Below, piece after piece: positions 36,630 to 45,699 of a DNA stretch of 64,000 nt (its first letter is position 1; each line of letters begins with the position of its first letter). This DNA comes from Brucella tritici (lineage in GTDB: Bacteria > Pseudomonadota > Alphaproteobacteria > Rhizobiales > Rhizobiaceae), in contig NZ_WBWA01000016.1 of assembly GCF_008932295.1 (NCBI RefSeq), positions 54,283 to 118,282 of the forward strand, written 5' to 3'. A model generated the notes under the pieces. That model ran no database searches, had not been told where the DNA came from, and worked only from the letters and a program-made list of their open reading frames with translations. The position numbers and the translations under genes were made by a program.

Positions 36630-37682
36630 CTATCTGCGATATTGCGCTTCGATCTCGATCAGCTTCTGCTTCCGCCAGAGACCGCCGCCATAACCGGTCA
36701 GCGATCCGTCCGCGCCAATCACACGATGGCATGGAATGACGATGGCAATCTGGTTCGCCCCATTGGCCCGGGCGACCGCACGCACGGCAAGCGGCTTTTC
36801 CATGGCCTGCGCCAGTTCACTGTAACTCCGCGTCTCTCCGGCCCGAATGTTCTGAAGTTCCCGCCATACCCCTTGCGTAAAAGCACTGCCATGCAGCACC
36901 AGCGGCAAATCGAACGTCGGAGAATTGCCGTCGAAGAAGGCATTCAACTGCTGCTCGACGAGGTCATGGGTGCTGAAACGACCGATCCCCAGATCACCGC
37001 GACAGGTGGTATAGAGCTTCTTCAGTTCCGCTGACAGCGCCTTGCGATCAGCAAACTCCAGAAGGTGCAGGCTTCGCGCATCACAGATCGCGATCATCGT
37101 ACCAAGCGGTGACTTGATCCAGTCAGCGCGCAGCAAACCATCACCCCGCAATTTTCCGGGTGGAAGCCCGAGAATACGTGCGAAGGCACTCCGAAAAGCT
37201 TCCGGGGATTCAAAACCCGCATCAATCTGGGCGTCGATGACGCGCCCGCCATCGGCAAGCGCCTGGAACCCGTGCCGCAAGCGTTCCTGCCGCGCCATTT
37301 CCAGAAATGTCATTCCGAAATGACGGCGGAAACTGCGACGGACGGTCGAGAGATCAAGCCCCATTCGGGCAACATCCTCTTCACTCCAGCGTCGTTCCGG
37401 ATCGGCTTCAAGCGCATCGAGAAGCTTCTTGACGGAAGGCTCCGCCTCGGCAGCGGGTTGTAACGGATGACATCTTTTGCAGGGCCGAAAACCATCGGCC
37501 ATGCATTCGGCAACCGATGCGAAAAAGCGGCAGTTTTCCTGTTTCGGTTTCCGCGCCGGACAAGTCAGGCGGCAGAAAATTCCGGTTGAGACAACACCGA
37601 CATAGGCCCTGCCCTCATAAGCGGCATCACGGGCGACAAGTGCGTCGTAGAGTTTGTTTTGATCTGGGAGCGTGAACAACAT
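36630..37682 (-). CDS. ada: Ada: bifunctional methylated-DNA repair methyltransferase and transcription activator
   Basis: A 350-aa Ada with all three parts. The N-terminal zinc domain has Cys37 and Cys41 (FCRLTCPARK) and Cys68 and Cys71 (CKRC), where Cys37 is the methylphosphotriester acceptor. An AraC-type DNA-binding domain follows (MGLDLSTVRRSFRRHFGMTFLEMARQERL). The C-terminal methyltransferase has PCHRV with Cys318, which takes the O6-methylguanine group. Methylation of the N-terminal Cys activates it as an inducer of the adaptive response. It is a stand-alone gene here, with no alkB or alkA next to it. Confidence 0.96.
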   Translation of the reverse strand: MLFTLPDQNKLYDALVARDAAYEGRAYVGVVSTGIFCRLTCPARKPKQENCRFFASVAECMADGFRPCKRCHPLQPAAEAEPSVKKLLDALEADPERRWSEEDVARMGLDLSTVRRSFRRHFGMTFLEMARQERLRHGFQALADGGRVIDAQIDAGFESPEAFRSAFARILGLPPGKLRGDGLLRADWIKSPLGTMIAICDARSLHLLEFADRKALSAELKKLYTTCRGDLGIGRFSTHDLVEQQLNAFFDGNSPTFDLPLVLHGSAFTQGVWRELQNIRAGETRSYSELAQAMEKPLAVRAVARANGANQIAIVIPCHRVIGADGSLTGYGGGLWRKQKLIEIEAQYRR

Positions 37683-37745
37683 GCAGCTATTCTTATGCAG
37701 CAGAGCAGGAATTTACAGCCTCAAATCGGGCGCTTATTCAAAAAA

Positions 37746-37780
37746 GAAAAGCCCACCATGCAAAGTGCAAGGCGGGCTTT
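37746..37780 (-). terminator. Terminator of leuB
   Basis: On the minus strand GCCCGCC pairs with GGTGGGC (one G-T wobble) across a 13-base loop that itself contains TGCA/TGCA. A run of T follows. It is about 20 bases past the leuB stop. Confidence 0.8.
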
Positions 37781-37801
37781 CATCAAGCGATCTCGTCGCG
37801 C

Positions 37802-38917
37802 TTATTCAGCGGAAAGCTTCGAAAACTTGTCGAGGATGGCATCGCCCATTGCGACAGTGCCAACCTTGGTCTTGCCTTCCGACCAGATGTCGGCGGTGCG
37901 CAGACCATCATCGAGAACCTGCTCAATCGCGGCTTCCAGACGGTCGGCTTCATCGACGAGGTTGAACGAATAACGCAGGCACATGGCAAGCGAAGCGATC
38001 ATCGCAATCGGATTGGCAACGCCCTTGCCAGCGATATCCGGTGCAGAACCGTGGACGGGCTCATACAGCGCCTTGCGCTTGCCGGTTTTGGAATCGACTG
38101 CACCGAGCGAAGCGGATGGCAGCATGCCGAGCGAGCCGGTCAGCATTGCAGCAACGTCCGACAGCATGTCGCCGAACAGATTGTCCGTCACGATAACGTC
38201 GAACTGCTTCGGCCAGCGCACGAGCTGCATGCCGCCAGCGTCGGCCAGCATATGCTCCAGTTCCACATCGGCGTGCTTGTCCTTGTGGCGAGCGGTAACG
38301 ACCTGATTCCACAGGACGCCCGACTTCATCACATTGCGCTTTTCCATCGACGTGACCTTGTTGCGGCGCGTGCGCGCCAACTCGAAGGCAACATCGGCGA
38401 TGCGCTCGATTTCGTAGGTGTCATAGACCTGCGTATCGATACCGCGCTTCTGGCCATTGCCGAGGTCGATGATTTCCTTCGGCTCGCCGAAGTAAACGCC
38501 GCCGGTCAGCTCGCGCAGGATGAGGATGTCGAGACCCTCGATCACTTCCGGCTTCAGCGAAGAAGAATGGGCCAGAGCCGGGTAGCAGATGGCCGGACGC
38601 AGATTTGCATAGAGCTGCATGTCCTTGCGCAGACGCAGAAGACCGGCTTCCGGGCGCACTTCATAAGGCACATCATCCCACTTCGGACCGCCGACAGCGC
38701 CGAACAGCGTGGCATCGGCAGCCAGCGCCTTCTCCATATCAGCATCCGAAATCGCCTGACCGTGCGCGTCGTAAGCGCAGCCGCCAACCAGACCTTCTTC
38801 GGTTTCAAAGCCGAGATTGAGGCCCGAGTTGAGGAAAGCGATGATCTTGCGGACTTCCGCCATCGCCTCTGGGCCGATGCCGTCGCCGGGCAGGAGAAGG
38901 AGTTTTCTGGATGCCAT
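37802..38917 (-). CDS. leuB: 3-isopropylmalate dehydrogenase
   Basis: A 371-aa LeuB, the third step of leucine synthesis. [14 protein letters not shown] at the N-terminus, the [17 protein letters not shown] substrate segment (Arg residues that hold isopropylmalate), [11 protein letters not shown], and the C-terminal NAD region ([25 protein letters not shown] and [18 protein letters not shown]) are intact. The start [11 protein letters not shown] is preferred over an in-frame extension. The gene stands alone with its own terminator. Confidence 0.97.
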   Translation of the reverse strand: MASRKLLLLPGDGIGPEAMAEVRKIIAFLNSGLNLGFETEEGLVGGCAYDAHGQAISDADMEKALAADATLFGAVGGPKWDDVPYEVRPEAGLLRLRKDMQLYANLRPAICYPALAHSSSLKPEVIEGLDILILRELTGGVYFGEPKEIIDLGNGQKRGIDTQVYDTYEIERIADVAFELARTRRNKVTSMEKRNVMKSGVLWNQVVTARHKDKHADVELEHMLADAGGMQLVRWPKQFDVIVTDNLFGDMLSDVAAMLTGSLGMLPSASLGAVDSKTGKRKALYEPVHGSAPDIAGKGVANPIAMIASLAMCLRYSFNLVDEADRLEAAIEQVLDDGLRTADIWSEGKTKVGTVAMGDAILDKFSKLSAE

Positions 38918-39202
38918 AATGCCAAGCCTCTGTATTGTTTCGCATATTCCGGAAAACAATGACCCGTTTTGCCAGAAATACTGCGTTCAAATCCATGACA
39001 GCAGCGAAGAGCATAAAGCCGTCCGATACCATCTTTATCAAGTTCCGCGAGGGTTATAGAGCCCTGTTGTCCGACAAGCAATAATGCGCGTGGCTGAAAC
39101 TTATGAAAAAGATAGGGGCTTGTGCAGAAATTATATAACAGCCGATAGAGCGCGTGCTGTTCAGCGCTTCAGGCCGCCAGTCACCTGCAAATCGACCTGT
39201 AT

Positions 39203-39397
39203 TTACTCTGTCAAACTGCGTGCTTCGGACGGCAGCATGATAGGTATTCCGCCCCGGACGGGATAGGCAAGCTTCGCCTTGCGCGAGATCAGTTCGGCAT
39301 GTTCCGCATCATACTCCAAGGGCCCCTTTGTAAGCGGGCATACGAGGAGTTCCAGCAGTCGAACATCGATATTTCCGGTTTCCGTCTTGTCGTCCAT
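39203..39397 (-). CDS. Trm112/UPF0434 family small protein
   Basis: A 64-aa protein with the Trm112-like pattern: [14 protein letters not shown], then [25 protein letters not shown]. In other organisms Trm112 activates methyltransferases. The zinc cysteines of the eukaryotic form are mostly absent here, as usual for this bacterial group. It follows the LON-domain gene by 17 bases on the same strand, so they form a small operon. Confidence 0.92.
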   Translation of the reverse strand: MDDKTETGNIDVRLLELLVCPLTKGPLEYDAEHAELISRKAKLAYPVRGGIPIMLPSEARSLTE

Positions 39398-39414
39398 TGG
39401 CTTATTCCTGAGAT

Positions 39415-40110
39415 CTATTGCAGCCGCGATCCGAAATCATCGTCCTTTACTCTGGCCAATACCATTTCGGTAATGGCAATCAAAGTTGCTGCACGCGTCT
39501 TCAAATCGGGGGCCTCCAGAAGGGCCTGTTTTTCTGCCGGACCGAAAGGCGACATGATGGAGAGCGCATTGACGAGGGTTTCATTGTTTGCCCGCGTGAT
39601 ACTATCCCAGTCCGCTTCCAGATTGTGCGCTTCCAGATAATCGCGGAAAGCCCCCAGCAAAGCGTCCCGGTCAATTTCCGATGAATCCCGCGCCTCTTCC
39701 AGATCAGCCAGAAACGGCATGATCCGGCATTGCCGGTAAGGCTGACGGCAATTGACTTCTTCCCGCACGCGAAACCGACAGATGCCCTGCAGGGTAATCA
39801 GCAGGCGACCATCGCCCGTTTCGGCAAAGGTTGTGATACGGCCAAGACAGCCGACACTGCTCAATTGCGGACGAAGGCTTTCATCCAGCTCATTGATTGT
39901 TTCGTCATCATCGCCGTCGATTTTCGGCTGGATCATGCCGATGATGCGTTTACCCGCCAGGGCATTCTCGACCATCGCCAGATAGCGCGGCTCGAAAATA
40001 TTGAGCGGAAGCTGGCCACCGGGCAGAAGCAGCGCCCCCTTCAACGGGAAAACCGGCACGGTCTCGGGTATATCAGCGCCCGTTCTGTAACGGGCATTGC
40101 CCACCTGCAT
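39415..40110 (-). CDS. LON peptidase substrate-binding-domain protein
   Basis: A 231-aa protein consisting of the N-terminal domain of Lon protease without the ATPase and peptidase parts. The pattern [30 protein letters not shown] is the family start, and [27 protein letters not shown] follows. An AGGGAGG site precedes ATG 40110. Its role is unknown; it may bind unfolded protein or regulate another factor. It forms an operon with the Trm112-like gene. Confidence 0.92.
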   Translation of the reverse strand: MQVGNARYRTGADIPETVPVFPLKGALLLPGGQLPLNIFEPRYLAMVENALAGKRIIGMIQPKIDGDDDETINELDESLRPQLSSVGCLGRITTFAETGDGRLLITLQGICRFRVREEVNCRQPYRQCRIMPFLADLEEARDSSEIDRDALLGAFRDYLEAHNLEADWDSITRANNETLVNALSIMSPFGPAEKQALLEAPDLKTRAATLIAITEMVLARVKDDDFGSRLQ

Positions 40111-40173
40111 TGCAACCTCCCTTTAGGACGCACCAAACATGCGCCCTAACAGTTGGAATCCCGACACTCGCGA

Positions 40174-41136
40174 TCAGGAAAACAGAAGCGACGACAGTTT
40201 GCGCCGCGCACCGAGCGTCGCCGGATCGGCATTGCCCCATGCTTCGAAAAACTGAAGAAGCTGCTTGCGTGCGCCGTCTTCGTTCCACTCGCGATCAGAC
40301 TTCATGATGAAAAGCAGCTCATTGGCCGCATCTTCACGCCGCCCCTGTGCATTACGCACCTGAGCAAGGTCAAACCGGGCCTGATAATCCTTCGGATCAG
40401 CCTGAATTCGCTTTTCAAGCGCAATCGGATCACCAATGAGCTTGACCTGATCAGCCAATGCAAGACGCGCTTCCAATGCCCGAACGGCAGGTGCATTTTG
40501 CTTGTCAGCGGGAAGCTGGGCGAGAAGTTCGCGCGCCTTTTCCGCATCGCCGGATTCCAGAAGGCAGGTCGCAAGACCAACAATCGCATCGACATTATCC
40601 GGGACGGCATGAAGAATGGACGAGAAAATCTCCGATGCCTGAACGAAATCACCAGCTTCGACCAGTTCATTTGCGGCAGTGACGGCTTCGGCAAGCGCCG
40701 CTTCCGCGTCGCTCGGTCCGCCGATCTTGGCGATGAATTCCTTCACCTTCGATTCCGGCACAGCCCCCATGAAACCATCGACCGGCTGACCGTTGACGAA
40801 AGCAATGACCGCCGGAATGGATTGAATCCCGAGCTGACCAGCGATGGCCGGATGGTCATCGATATTCATCTTGACCAGTTTGACAGCGCCACCAGCGTCC
40901 CGCACGGCCTTTTCAATGATCGGTGTGAGCTGCTTGCAAGGTCCGCACCACGGCGCCCAGAAATCCACCAGCACCGGCTGATTACGGGATTCGGCAATGA
41001 CGTCCGCCTGAAAACTTGCCGTCGTCGTATCCTTGACGAGCTCCGCGCCTCCAGTAGCGGTCGGCGCCGAACCGAAAGAGACATTTGCCGTCATCTGGCC
41101 ACCTGCACCGGCATAAGGATTGTTCTGGCTACTCAT
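40174..41136 (-). CDS. Thioredoxin-domain co-chaperone (YbbN/CnoX type)
   Basis: A 320-aa protein. An N-terminal thioredoxin fold has the active site WCGPC (Cys64 and Cys67), so unlike E. coli YbbN, which has a SxxC site, this one keeps both redox cysteines. The C-terminal half is made of TPR-like helices. Such proteins hand substrates to chaperones and protect them from oxidation. An AAGGAA site precedes ATG 41136. It lies upstream of the LON-domain gene on the same strand. Confidence 0.92.
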   Translation of the reverse strand: MSSQNNPYAGAGGQMTANVSFGSAPTATGGAELVKDTTTASFQADVIAESRNQPVLVDFWAPWCGPCKQLTPIIEKAVRDAGGAVKLVKMNIDDHPAIAGQLGIQSIPAVIAFVNGQPVDGFMGAVPESKVKEFIAKIGGPSDAEAALAEAVTAANELVEAGDFVQASEIFSSILHAVPDNVDAIVGLATCLLESGDAEKARELLAQLPADKQNAPAVRALEARLALADQVKLIGDPIALEKRIQADPKDYQARFDLAQVRNAQGRREDAANELLFIMKSDREWNEDGARKQLLQFFEAWGNADPATLGARRKLSSLLFS

Positions 41137-41329
41137 AGGAAATTCCTTCGTATTTTCCGACCGATGCGATGCTCCGCATATAAGCCGGTGTCGTTCTTTC
41201 AGTTCGTATCTTCGAAAGCCAATTTCAAGACGGTCGTTTCAGCAAGTTGCGCTGTAACTTAGCGCTCCGGCCTTCCACTTCAATCGCCAATTGCTATGTG
41301 CAAGAAAGTCGCCCGTTTTGAAAATCAGT

Positions 41330-41851
41330 TTATACCGAAGCGCCTGCTTTCGCACCTTCGGAAACGGCGAGAACACGCGGTTCATGGCCGGTGGACTTGA
41401 GGAAAGCGACAAGATCTTCGCGCTTGATGGAAGTCGTGGCTTCATTGGTCAATGGATGGCCGTTGATGACGTCATACTTCATCAAATCGGCATCAAGAAC
41501 GACCTGCACATTATGTGCAGTATCGTTGACCGCGCCAAACACGGTGACTGCGCCCGGAAACACACCCAGATATTCCATCAGCTTTTCCGGCTTGCCAAAC
41601 GAAACACGGCTTGCAGCGCCTAGCAGTTGATGAATCGACTTCAGATCGACCACCGCATCCTCTTCGACTGTCACGAGAAAGAAATTGTCTTTCTTGTCTT
41701 TCAGGAAGAGATTTTTCGTATGGCCACCCGGAATTTCACCACGCAGGCTTTGGGAATCCGAGACTGTGAACAAGGGAGGATGTTCGACAGTTTTTACTTC
41801 GATACCGAGTTTCTGAAGATAGTCGTGAAGCTCGCTCGGCGACAAAGGCAT
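41330..41851 (-). CDS. ProX-type aminoacyl-tRNA editing protein (YbaK/ProRS editing domain)
   Basis: A 173-aa single-domain deacylase of the prolyl-tRNA editing family. The pattern VEHPPLFTVSDSQSL, then GGHTKNLFLKDKKDNFFLVTVEEDAVVDLK with the catalytic Lys, and FGAVNDTAHNVQVVLD is typical of ProX, which hydrolyses Ala-tRNAPro. The start at MPLSPSE (41851) is chosen; MPNRMGG (41875) is an alternative. It is monocistronic. Confidence 0.9.
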   Translation of the reverse strand: MPLSPSELHDYLQKLGIEVKTVEHPPLFTVSDSQSLRGEIPGGHTKNLFLKDKKDNFFLVTVEEDAVVDLKSIHQLLGAASRVSFGKPEKLMEYLGVFPGAVTVFGAVNDTAHNVQVVLDADLMKYDVINGHPLTNEATTSIKREDLVAFLKSTGHEPRVLAVSEGAKAGASV

Positions 41852-42238
41852 GATTCCACCCATTCTGTTCGGCATTGAAAATATTGCGCATGTCGTCACG
41901 CTCCTCACGCTTCGGCGACTTGCAACAGCGCTTATAGACCATGGATACATGCTTAGAAACCATGCAAAGCAAATTGGAATGTTCGCGCGAAACGCAACTG
42001 CGCTGACTCACACCTCCGACAGCCGATTCCGTTATCCGTGGAAGCGCGTTTTCCTTGTTTTAACGAAGAACCACAGTCGAGAATACGGCATATAATCTGA
42101 AAAATGCAATATTTACAGACAGTTACAATTTAACCGGCAGCTAATTTCGTTGAAACGGCATTTTCCTGTAATTTCCCTGTTGCAATCTCCGGGGTGTTAG
42201 TTCATATAGCGCCTGCCTGACGGAAACGACTGGCGCGA
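41852..42238. other. Gene-free stretch upstream of tRNA-Gly
   Basis: About 390 AT-rich bases between the ProX-type gene (minus) and tRNA-Gly (plus). No protein gene is supported. The right end holds the likely tRNA promoter. Confidence 0.5.
42180..42208 (+). promoter_or_regulatory. Candidate promoter of tRNA-Gly
   Basis: TTGCAA (42180-42185) and CATATA (42203-42208) are separated by 17 bases. They lie about 30 bases before the mature tRNA. Confidence 0.5.
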
Positions 42239-42313
42239 GCGGGTGTAGCTCAGGGGTAGAGCACAACCTTGCCAAGGTTGGGGTCGAGGGTTCGAATCCC
42301 TTCGCCCGCTCCA
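42239..42313 (+). tRNA. tRNA-Gly (anticodon GCC)
   Basis: A 75-base cloverleaf. The acceptor stem is GCGGGTG with CGCCCGC, the anticodon loop reads TTGCCAA in a CAACC/GGTTG stem, the T arm is AGGGTTCGAATCCCT, and the 3' CCA is encoded. The anticodon GCC reads glycine codons GGC/GGU. Confidence 0.97.
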
Positions 42314-42338
42314 GTTTTCCGTTAAGTACAGGCAACAA

Positions 42339-42366
42339 AATCCCGGCTTTGTCCGGGATTTTTGCT
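42339..42366 (+). terminator. Terminator of tRNA-Gly
   Basis: AATCCCGG (42339-42346) and CCGGGATT (42353-42360) form a perfect stem followed by TTTGCTTTTT. Confidence 0.92.
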
Positions 42367-42491
42367 TTTTCAGACGCTTTCCATCTGCGAAGAGCTATTG
42401 CTCACCAAAGCGGTTACCGCAAGGTCACGATTTCAGCCGACCGTTGATTTCAGGTCGGCTGAGTCCATGGCTTGCAGATATTCGGAGACAT

Positions 42492-43955
42492 TCAAGTCAC
42501 CACGTTTTCTTCGTAGGTCTTCTTCACTCCGGGCACACAGAGGCAAGCCGGCACGATCAGCACCGCGATAAGCATCATTGCTACAAATGTTGCGTGCAGC
42601 GCATGTTGAAGCGCCAGCCGAAGCTCCTGCTGGTCAATCAACATCTCCGCGCCATTCAACAGGTCCCGAAGTTGGTCTGACGTAATCGCTTCGCCATGAT
42701 TGGCGTTGGCAAGGCCATAGGTCAGCACCGCACCGAGAATGGCTGCTCCGAGCGTGCTGCCCAAATTGCGCGAGAAGACGTTCGATGCCGTGGCGCTGCC
42801 GCGCTCCGACCAACTCACGCTATCCTGTGTCAGGATGAGCGCCCCGATATTGAGCAGCCCCATGCCAAAACCCATGATCAGAGAACCGGTTCCGGCCAGT
42901 GTGGCGGAACTTGACGGGCTCAGCATGACAAGCAGAGAGGTGCCAATCGGAATGCAGATGCTTCCGGCGATCATGATCGGGCGCAATCCGAACCGCGTAA
43001 ACTGCCGCGATGCAATCGTGGCCCCGCACGGCCAGCCCAGCAGCAACATGGTCAGGGCGAAGCCCGCGACCACAGGAGAACGGTCGAGAACTGTCTGCAC
43101 ATACATCGGCAGGAATGTCGTCAACCCCATGATCGACATGCTGGCCAGAAAGACCGCCAGATTGGAGAAAGCGATAGGACGTTTCAGCCACAGGTCTGGT
43201 GCGACCATGGGCTCCTTTGCGCGACGTTCCTGCCAGATGAACGCAATCAGTGAAAGAGCAAAGAGAATGAACGCCAGAATTCCTTCGAGCGAAACTGCAC
43301 TCTCCATCAGGGTGAGCGCAATCATCAGAGAGGAAATGGAGACGGCAAAAAGTGCTGCGCCGAGCACATCGATCGATACCGGCTTTGTCCGCTTCTCTTC
43401 ATGCAGGAAGAGAAGAAAGCCCGATGCCGCCAGAATGCCGACCGGCACATTGATCCAGAATACCCAGGCCCAACTCAGATTGTGAATAATCAGGCTGCCA
43501 AGCAGCGGACCGACAACGGCTGACAGTGCCCAGACACTGGCAAGATATCCCTGAACCTTGCTGCGCTGCGCTCCAGGGAAAAGATCGGCCACCACGGTCA
43601 TGGCCGCAGGCTGGATCGCCCCTGCCCCAATGCCCTGCAATAGCCGGAAAACAATCATCGACGGCATCGACCATGCGAAACCGGCCAGCACAGAAGCCGT
43701 CAGGAACAGCGCAATACCAAAAACAAGAACCGGTTTGCGCCCGTAGATGTCAGCCAGCTTGCCAAACACGACGGTCGTTGCTGTCTGTGTCAAAAGAAAT
43801 GACGAGAAAACCCAGGAATAGAGATTGAGCTGACCCAGCTGCGCCGCGATCTGTGGCATTGCGGTTGACACAATCGTTGCCTCGACGGCGATCATGGCCA
43901 TGCTTGCCATAATCGCGGCAACAACAAGCCCGCGATGAGAATGTTTTTCTGTCAT
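42492..43955 (-). CDS. DHA2-type (EmrB/QacA) multidrug MFS exporter
   Basis: A 487-aa exporter with about 14 predicted helices. The start MTEKHSHRGLVVAAI is followed by helix 1 with ATIVSTAMPQIAAQLG, and the loop motif FGKLADIYGRKPVLVFG. Motif C-like SVWALSAVVGPLLGSLI in helix 5 is a mark of drug exporters. No MFP (EmrA) partner is adjacent, so it may work alone. It is divergent from the RidA gene across a 245-base spacer that holds a palindromic repeat piece. There is no reason yet to tie it to the catabolic cluster. Confidence 0.92.
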   Translation of the reverse strand: MTEKHSHRGLVVAAIMASMAMIAVEATIVSTAMPQIAAQLGQLNLYSWVFSSFLLTQTATTVVFGKLADIYGRKPVLVFGIALFLTASVLAGFAWSMPSMIVFRLLQGIGAGAIQPAAMTVVADLFPGAQRSKVQGYLASVWALSAVVGPLLGSLIIHNLSWAWVFWINVPVGILAASGFLLFLHEEKRTKPVSIDVLGAALFAVSISSLMIALTLMESAVSLEGILAFILFALSLIAFIWQERRAKEPMVAPDLWLKRPIAFSNLAVFLASMSIMGLTTFLPMYVQTVLDRSPVVAGFALTMLLLGWPCGATIASRQFTRFGLRPIMIAGSICIPIGTSLLVMLSPSSSATLAGTGSLIMGFGMGLLNIGALILTQDSVSWSERGSATASNVFSRNLGSTLGAAILGAVLTYGLANANHGEAITSDQLRDLLNGAEMLIDQQELRLALQHALHATFVAMMLIAVLIVPACLCVPGVKKTYEENVVT

Positions 43956-44132
43956 GGATTGCCTTCAGACCGGAACCGGTCATCGTTGAGGGAAGCCTCC
44001 TCGCCTCCGACGTGTTTCTTAGACCCGCTCGACCACCATCGCAATAGGTTGCCCGTCCCGGCGAGTACACATTGTTGCTACCTCAAGACCATCAGGCTCA
44101 CTCAATCGACGGAAATGATCTGGCTGCTTGTT

Positions 44133-44170
44133 TTAGCGCACAACTTATCGGAAAACCGCTTCACGCTTTT
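44133..44170. repeat. Intergenic repeat piece (copy C)
   Basis: GCGCACAACTTATCGGAAAA followed by CCGCTTCACGCTTTTC resembles the core at 21236-21264 and the piece at 34430-34452. It lies in the MFS-RidA spacer. Its arms are less complete than in copy A. Confidence 0.4.
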
Positions 44171-44200
44171 CACAAACACCTAACCTCTTGGAGAATGACC

Positions 44201-44587
44201 ATGACAAACAACGCAACGCCCTATTTTCTGGAGGATACGGACGAAAGCGAAATCTCTTCTGATGTTGCAGGCATCGGCAATTTCCTAGTGACCACCCATG
44301 TTCCCATCCGGGCAGATGGTTCCATGGAAACCGGCGACATAACCGCTCAGAGCGAATGCACGCTGAATAGTCTCAAAGCATCGCTCGAAAAGGCGGGGAG
44401 CAGTCTGGCCAATGTCATTCACCTGACGATCTACCTGACCGACATCAATGAACGCCCGGCTTTTAACGAAGTCTATCTGCGCTTTTTCAAAAAGCCGTTT
44501 CCGGTTCGTTGCGCCGTGGGCGTTGCAGGCCTCGCCACCCCGGAAATGCGGGTCGAAGTCACTGCAATGGCTGTGCGCAATCCATAG
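44201..44587 (+). CDS. RidA-family reactive enamine/imine deaminase
   Basis: A 128-aa RidA/YjgF-like protein. The conserved substrate-binding Arg is in PVRCAVGVAGL, with the Glu of MRVEVTAMAV. RidA hydrolyses enamines and imines released by PLP or flavin amino-acid enzymes. ATG 44201 is chosen because GGAGA lies seven bases upstream; ATG 44195 is too close. It opens the left arm of the catabolic supercluster, where imines would form from the downstream FAD oxidase and demethylase, so its role there is coherent. Confidence 0.88.
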   Translation: MTNNATPYFLEDTDESEISSDVAGIGNFLVTTHVPIRADGSMETGDITAQSECTLNSLKASLEKAGSSLANVIHLTIYLTDINERPAFNEVYLRFFKKPFPVRCAVGVAGLATPEMRVEVTAMAVRNP

Positions 44588-44797
44588 TCGGTAACACTGA
44601 CAATAAGACGCATTCGTTCATCACACCGGGGCCTCTCGCATGAGCGGCCCCGAACACAAGCAGGCTTGAACCCACATCCTGCAAGAACAGCATATCATCA
44701 TACGCTAATTTCATAACCTACTTATCCGGGCCGCCTAGCCGTTGCTTCCGGGTTTATGCAATGCTGATGCATCAAACCAGAGGAGGGGTTCGATAAA

Positions 44798-45625
44798 ATG
44801 AAAAAAATCATAACGATAATGGGTGTCGCAGGCGCCATTCTGGCGACGGGTTTCTCTGCTTTTGCAGGCGAAACGCTGGATCGCGTCATGGAAAAAAAGG
44901 CCATGGTCGTCGCAACCAATGCAGGCTGGCCACCCCAAAGCTTTCTGGATGATTCCAACAAGCTCGTGGGCTTCGACGTAGATGTGGCCAACGAGATTGG
45001 CAAACGTCTTGGCGTCACCGTTTCCTTCGAGACGCCGGACTGGGCGACATTGACCGGTGGGCGCTGGCAGGGCCGTTACGACGTTGGCGTTGGGTCGGTG
45101 ACCCCGACCAAGGCGCGCGCCAAGGTCATCGATTTTGCCGGGGTCTACTATTACAGCCCCTATGTCTATGTCGTTCACAAGGACAGCGAGGCGAAATCCG
45201 TCGCCGATCTCAAGGGCAAAGTCATTGGCGTAGAAACGGCAACGACGTCGGAAGATTTCGCGCGTCGGCAGCTGGAGATTGACGCACCGGGCCTTCCCCC
45301 AATCGAATACAAGCTGGAACCGGGCGAAATTCGCACCTTCGCGGATTCCATGCTGCCATTCGACGATCTGAGACTGGGTGACGGCGTTCGCATTGATGCG
45401 ATCATCGCTCCGGAACAGACGGCACAGAACGCCATCAAGAACGGTTATCCGGTGAAGATTCTTGAGGGCGAATATGCATTCCGCGAGCCGCTCGTCGTCA
45501 TCGACGAAAAGAACGATCCGGAATGGACCGCCAAGATTGGCGAAATCATCAAGCAGATGAAGTCTGACGGCACTTTGGCGACACTCACTGCAAAGTGGTA
45601 CGGCAAAGACTACAGCGCCGACTGA
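44798..45625 (+). CDS. Family-3 amino-acid ABC transporter binding protein
   Basis: A 275-aa periplasmic binding protein with a signal peptide (MKKIITIMGVAGAILATG, cleavage after FAG). The mature part starts ETLDRVMEKK and has NAGWPPQSFLDDSNKLVGFDVDVANEIG, the family opening. Unlike the second binding protein of this cluster it has TNAGWPPQS rather than a Y-P-P-F box. It is separated from the RidA gene by 210 bases including a GC-rich stem-loop. A permease follows two genes later, but no ATPase gene is in this arm. Confidence 0.9.
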   Translation: MKKIITIMGVAGAILATGFSAFAGETLDRVMEKKAMVVATNAGWPPQSFLDDSNKLVGFDVDVANEIGKRLGVTVSFETPDWATLTGGRWQGRYDVGVGSVTPTKARAKVIDFAGVYYYSPYVYVVHKDSEAKSVADLKGKVIGVETATTSEDFARRQLEIDAPGLPPIEYKLEPGEIRTFADSMLPFDDLRLGDGVRIDAIIAPEQTAQNAIKNGYPVKILEGEYAFREPLVVIDEKNDPEWTAKIGEIIKQMKSDGTLATLTAKWYGKDYSAD

Positions 45626-45699
45626 CATTATCCTTAGATCAATATCGAAATGAGCCATCGTGAAGGTGGCTCATCCGATATGCTTTTCCTGGTGTTGCG

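Noticed and set aside
38918..39202. Leader peptide with leucine codons before leuB
   Set aside because: No short frame with a ribosome site, a run of leucine codons and a following terminator was seen on the minus strand.
40153..41262. 369-codon plus-strand frame opposite the thioredoxin gene
   Set aside because: It is antisense to a well-supported WCGPC protein and has no domain evidence.
44627..44652. CGGGGCC/GGCCCCG stem-loop after the RidA gene
   Set aside because: The stem is good, but there is no T run after it, so I do not call it a terminator.
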